Shown: one piece after another, positions 23,036 to 26,093 of the stretch
Position numbering within the stretch: position 1 is the first letter of the stretch
Layout: each line of letters opens with the position of its first letter
From: Thermoproteota archaeon
GTDB taxonomy: Archaea; Thermoproteota; Methanomethylicia; Methanomethylicales; B66-G16
DNA: 26,093 nt
Assembly: GCA_003649085.1 (NCBI GenBank)
Contig: QMQV01000012.1
Coordinates: 1 to 26,093, forward strand
Reading direction: 5' to 3'
Notes under the pieces: generated by a model
Seen by the model: the letters and a program-made list of their open reading frames with translations, nothing else
Database searches by the model: none
What the model was told of the DNA's origin: nothing
Made by a program: the position numbers and the translations under genes

Positions 23036-24259
23036 TTGCAGCATATATCTACCATGGTCTTCATAACCTTATCAGTTAATCTCATGTTGCTAACTTACTT
23101 AGCCGCTTTTTACTACCTTAAAACTGCATGTTCATTACGGAAGAAGCATATCAGCTATGTTTCATCGACATGCCAGCTTCCCTTCGTGACCATAGCAATA
23201 CCATCATATAATGAAGGTGAAGAAGTCGTATATGCTGTTGAAAGGGCTTTGAGCTTAGATTACCCAAATTTTGAAGTTATTTTAGTTGATGACAGCGATG
23301 AGAATGCATCGCTCAAGGCTTTGGAGAGGCTACGTGCCATGTACGCTAATAACCCTAGGCTTAAGGTTATCCATAGAAGTTTTAGAGAAGGATTTAAGGG
23401 TGGAGCCTTAAATGAAGCTTTAAAACATGCTGATCCAAGATCTAAGTTGCTAGTAGTATTTGATGTCGATTTTCGCTATCAGCGAAGCTTTTTGAAAGAG
23501 GCGGTCTTAGAGCTTCTTGCTGAAAAAGCTCACGCTTTACAAGGGTATCAATGCCACGTAGCTGAAAAGAGCTTTCTCTCAGCGTGGTATACGAGCTCGA
23601 TTATAGCAGCTGACTATCGTGTCTGGCTATATGCTAGCGAAGTCTTAAATGGCTTTAAATGGGTTACAGGCTCTGCTTTCGTTATTGATATCGAGAAGTT
23701 GCGAGAAGTAGGCTTATTTACAGGAGCATTAACCGAAGACGTGGACATTAGCTGTCGTATGGCGTTAAAAGGCTTTAAAATATCGTATTCTGATAATGTC
23801 GTAGCTTATGGCAAGCCTCCATTGAACTTTGCTAGCTTAATTAAGCAGCAAATGAGGTGGATTGAAGGAACTGTTAGAGAGCTTAGGAGGCACATGCTAG
23901 ATCTCCTCTTGACAAATAGGTTAAGCTTCTTTCAGAAACTTGATGTAATAGCGTACTTCCTTCAATACGCATCATACCTGCTGATAGCATCCTGCATCGT
24001 ACTTCTTCTAGCTTACCATACCTTGCATGGGATTACTTTAAGCATCTTAAGCCTCTTATCTATCTTAGCTTTAGCTCCATTAGCTAGAGTTTTTGTGGGG
24101 CTTGTTAAAGACTATGGATTTTCAATAGGCTGTATTAGGGGAATGTTATCTTACGTTGTGATAGCTTGCCTCTTAATTCCGATAGGAGCCTACTCTGTGC
24201 TTAGAGGTTTATTTGCAAAGAAATGGCAGTGGTATAGAACGGTTAAAAGCATCACCTGA
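23036..24259 (+). CDS. Membrane-bound family 2 glycosyltransferase (processive type)
   Basis: The 407-residue protein begins with one hydrophobic segment (about 7-30). A GT2 catalytic domain follows: SYNEGEEVVYAVE, D85-D86 in LVDDSDEN, D143-x-D145 in FDVDF, TED (233-235) and QQMRW (271-275). The Q-x-x-R-W motif marks the cellulose-synthase/chitin-synthase-like, often processive, group. Three or four membrane segments follow (roughly 300-330, 335-358, 370-395). It would add sugars from a nucleotide-sugar donor to a polysaccharide or lipid on the cytoplasmic face. TTG 23036 follows GGTGA (23022-23026) by nine bases; ATG 23054 is the alternative. It is the last gene of the RAM-RAM-unknown run and overlaps the convergent gene by eight bases. 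Confidence 0.87.
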   Translation: MQHISTMVFITLSVNLMLLTYLAAFYYLKTACSLRKKHISYVSSTCQLPFVTIAIPSYNEGEEVVYAVERALSLDYPNFEVILVDDSDENASLKALERLRAMYANNPRLKVIHRSFREGFKGGALNEALKHADPRSKLLVVFDVDFRYQRSFLKEAVLELLAEKAHALQGYQCHVAEKSFLSAWYTSSIIAADYRVWLYASEVLNGFKWVTGSAFVIDIEKLREVGLFTGALTEDVDISCRMALKGFKISYSDNVVAYGKPPLNFASLIKQQMRWIEGTVRELRRHMLDLLLTNRLSFFQKLDVIAYFLQYASYLLIASCIVLLLAYHTLHGITLSILSLLSILALAPLARVFVGLVKDYGFSIGCIRGMLSYVVIACLLIPIGAYSVLRGLFAKKWQWYRTVKSIT

Positions 24260-25046
24260 TCTTCTCTTCAACTTCATTATACCAAGGCTTCTTGGTACCA
24301 ATTGCCGCGCGCATTTTCCACTTCATCGACTTAGGCTTTTCTTCTATCTTCGCTATCATTTGGCTTACTTTCTGTGTCACTACGTGTTTTTCATGTTCTG
24401 TGAATAGATTAGATTGTTGGACGTAATCTCTAAGCTTGTTTAAATTCGTGGTTACCGTGTAGTAAAATCCCCAGTCTTTGGAGAGTACGTCGGCTATGTA
24501 ATCGATGTTTATGACATCCCCATCTTTGCCGTCGATTTCATGAGCTATTAGGAGAGCTGCCATGTCAATTAAGTCTTTTTCAGTTATCTTGACGATCTGC
24601 GCTTTCTCCAAGAATAAGTCTGCTACAGGTATTGTCGGGTAATCCGCGAAGAACCTATCTCTTAAATCTATTTCATGGTTGAAGACTAGCTTATCAAAGA
24701 AAACTTCTACCATAGGTCCTCCGTTGTTGTTATAGTATATGTGCCTCATATCGCCGTAAAGCGTTATAAAACGTTCATCTGGTGTAAAGTCTAGCTGCTT
24801 AAAGAAAGACTTCAAGCGTTTTTCGTTTACCTTTGACCTTATGGTTATGAAGTCTATATCAGCATACCTTCTATTAGCCTTCCTTAAGATCTCTTCACAA
24901 CATGGGCAATGGTATCTTATTGCGCACCCGCCTAATAAGCGCATGGAAATTCCTTGTGATTCGGCTAACTTGATTATCTTTAAGGCATATTGAATTATTT
25001 CCTCACACTTATCATGCAAGCCTGAATCTGAATCGCCACCCTCCAA
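24252..25046 (-). CDS. Nucleotidyltransferase-fold protein (AbiEii/MNT-like)
   Basis: The 264-residue protein has the small nucleotidyltransferase pattern: a helix, then MRLLGGCAIRYHCPCC (G39-G40), then NRRYADIDFITIR with D63-x-D65, then strands and EVFFDKLVF as the likely third acidic position. This resembles widespread proteins annotated as nucleotidyltransferase or AbiEii-like, some of which are toxins of type IV toxin-antitoxin pairs. No partner antitoxin gene is adjacent. The C-terminal half is alpha-helical (IDMAALLIAHEIDG, then lysine-rich). Its TTG start at 25046 follows AGGAG closely; a TATA box at 25094-25102 and a palindrome at 25060-25090 lie upstream. It converges on and overlaps the GT2 gene by eight bases. 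Confidence 0.72.
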   Translation of the reverse strand: MEGGDSDSGLHDKCEEIIQYALKIIKLAESQGISMRLLGGCAIRYHCPCCEEILRKANRRYADIDFITIRSKVNEKRLKSFFKQLDFTPDERFITLYGDMRHIYYNNNGGPMVEVFFDKLVFNHEIDLRDRFFADYPTIPVADLFLEKAQIVKITEKDLIDMAALLIAHEIDGKDGDVINIDYIADVLSKDWGFYYTVTTNLNKLRDYVQQSNLFTEHEKHVVTQKVSQMIAKIEEKPKSMKWKMRAAIGTKKPWYNEVEEKIR

Positions 25047-25059
25047 CTCCTAAACCCCC

Positions 25060-25090
25060 AGGCATCCTTCACGTGTTGATCCGGATGCCT
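25060..25090. repeat. 8-bp inverted repeat at the promoter of the nucleotidyltransferase-like gene
   Basis: AGGCATCC at 25060-25067 and GGATGCCT at 25083-25090 are perfect reverse complements with 15 bases between. The right arm abuts the TATA region and the left arm lies just past the predicted transcript start (about 25071). This is the position expected of a repressor operator; a leader hairpin is the alternative. Confidence 0.5.
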
Positions 25091-25093
25091 TAC

Positions 25094-25102
25094 ATATAAA
25101 AA
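25094..25102 (-). promoter_or_regulatory. TATA box of the nucleotidyltransferase-like gene
   Basis: On the minus strand it reads TTTTTATAT and predicts transcription from about 25071, giving a leader of about 25 bases before TTG 25046. Confidence 0.55.
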
Positions 25103-25140
25103 GAGGATAAAAGGAGGGGAGCTAAATATGTTATGCCTTG

Positions 25141-26093
25141 CTATTCAACGGGTATTTCCCTGTAAATTAATGATAAGTCAATGCCCTCTTTGTTTTTCCT
25201 ATACCACTTAGCTACAACGTATATCACTATGGCTATTATGTATAGCAAAGCCATATAGATAGCTGATAAGGGGTCGTTTACGCCATATAGCGGGTCTATA
25301 GCCCACCTTAAAATTAAGTATATTAAGAAAGCTGCGAATATTACTCCGCTAAACGTCATGAGAGGTATTCCAGCTACCTTATATCCTGATACTGGTGAAA
25401 GCTTGTAGATGTCGCTTCTCTTATATGGCAATAGTATCGCAGCTATTGCTGAGCCTAAATAGGTTATAGCAATGACTACCGTAGCGTCAAGTGTAAACCT
25501 CCAAAACTCAGTGTAGCAGTAAAGCCAGCTTACTATAATGGATGGTATTGCCATCATAGCCAGTGAGTATATTGGAGTTCTAAATCTCGTCTTGACATCT
25601 GCTAAAAATGCTGGCAATACTCTATCAAAAGCTGCTGCGAAGATAACCCTAGTTGAAGATAGGAATACTGTTCCAGACCATGCGAAGAACCAGCAGCTCA
25701 TGAGTATTAAGATGAGAAGTTGAAGCCAGGTATTGTTAGTTAGTAATGCGCCTAAAAGCCCTGGATAAGGCCATATGGTCATAGGAGCTTGTTCAAGGTA
25801 GCCGTAGTAGTACATCCAGAAGACGAAGTTAGCTGAGTGGTAGAATTCCCAGCCTATTGAAGATGCTATAGCGGCTAATAGGGCTATGGCTAAGATCGTC
25901 GTGAAGACGAGAGCCCCCATGAGACCCTTCATGTTTCTCTTGAAGTCATTTGCCCCCCTAACCTCACCATATAGTGTAGCTCCCCAGTTTGGCCATAGGT
26001 TGAAGAAGACGACTAACGGTATTAGAGCTTCACTTGCCATTGCTCCAAGCGCCCAGAACGGTAAGGGGGTATAGCCGTTTTCAGCTGCTGAAG
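25141..26093 (-). CDS. APC-superfamily amino acid permease, C-terminal part (5' end outside window)
   Basis: The frame runs from the right window edge to its stop at 25141-25143 and encodes the last 317 residues. There is a Met at 26040, but 17 further in-frame codons to the edge read as continuous protein (NGYTPLPFWALGA), so the true start lies outside. At least seven hydrophobic segments are visible, with a loop LYGEVRGANDFKRN near the left end and STRVIFAAAFDRVLPAFLADVKTRFRTPIYS, which is typical of APC-family transporters. A short cytoplasmic tail (YRKNKEGIDLSLIYREIPVE) ends it. The substrate is probably an amino acid or amine; nothing here narrows it. It lies about 95 bases upstream of the nucleotidyltransferase-like gene, which has its own TATA box. 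Confidence 0.85.
   Translation of the reverse strand, partial: SAAENGYTPLPFWALGAMASEALIPLVVFFNLWPNWGATLYGEVRGANDFKRNMKGLMGALVFTTILAIALLAAIASSIGWEFYHSANFVFWMYYYGYLEQAPMTIWPYPGLLGALLTNNTWLQLLILILMSCWFFAWSGTVFLSSTRVIFAAAFDRVLPAFLADVKTRFRTPIYSLAMMAIPSIIVSWLYCYTEFWRFTLDATVVIAITYLGSAIAAILLPYKRSDIYKLSPVSGYKVAGIPLMTFSGVIFAAFLIYLILRWAIDPLYGVNDPLSAIYMALLYIIAIVIYVVAKWYRKNKEGIDLSLIYREIPVE

Noticed and set aside
24252..25046. Type IV toxin-antitoxin pair around the nucleotidyltransferase-like gene
   Set aside because: Only the nucleotidyltransferase-like protein is present; the neighbours are a permease and a glycosyltransferase, with no small antitoxin gene.

Overview
The window is one contiguous, very gene-dense stretch of archaeal chromosome. 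Marker genes fix the domain: a TATA-binding protein with two direct repeats, RNA polymerase subunit K, a group II chaperonin (thermosome), ribosomal protein S25e, an archaeal-type signal peptidase I and an Ard1/RimI-type N-terminal acetyltransferase. S25e together with the overall gene content suggests the Thermoproteota (TACK) branch. The charged, K/E-rich proteins and the thermosome would fit a thermophile, but neither the lineage nor the temperature is proven here. Base composition is moderately A/T-leaning and GTG and TTG starts are common. Many transcription units have a clear TATA box about 26 nt upstream of a plausible start. I used these boxes and Shine-Dalgarno (SD) sequences to revise several start codons.

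Layout. Positions 1-2815 hold a four-subunit pyruvate:ferredoxin oxidoreductase operon (gamma, delta, alpha, beta), followed by signal peptidase I. Positions 3430-8230 hold TBP, an MBL-fold hydrolase, a site-2-protease-like membrane protease, an N-acetyltransferase, a PflA-like radical SAM protein and a thioredoxin. A 70-residue protein and a TatD-like hydrolase diverge from one shared promoter region (8212-9244). The carAB carbamoyl-phosphate synthase operon (9453-13794) is preceded by a TATA box and a 10-bp inverted repeat. S25e, an unknown protein and a FucI-like isomerase/larB pair follow (13954-16767). On the minus strand come thermosome-rpoK and, upstream of them, an SplB-like radical SAM protein and an unknown small protein. 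Positions 20537-24259 hold a lone MtrH-family methyltransferase, a membrane-anchored ArsR-type regulator, and a run of two small Lrp/AsnC-type RAM-domain proteins, an unknown protein and a membrane GT2 glycosyltransferase. The right end has a nucleotidyltransferase-fold protein and the 3' part of an APC-family permease.

How the genes work together. PFOR links pyruvate, acetyl-CoA, CO2 and ferredoxin; CarAB feeds pyrimidine and arginine synthesis; TBP, RpoK, S25e, thermosome and the acetyltransferase are housekeeping information and protein-quality genes. Less ordinary points are: the orphan MtrH without other Mtr subunits; LarB paired with a FucI-like protein; two genes that appear to need non-canonical start codons (CTG for the protease, ACG for the first RAM protein), each with a well-placed SD; six of seven convergent gene pairs overlapping at their stop codons; and a palindrome at the promoter of the nucleotidyltransferase-like gene. 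I saw no CRISPR array, insertion sequence, tRNA or rRNA, and no gene-free stretch longer than about 210 bases. Nothing here clearly amounts to an undescribed multi-gene system.
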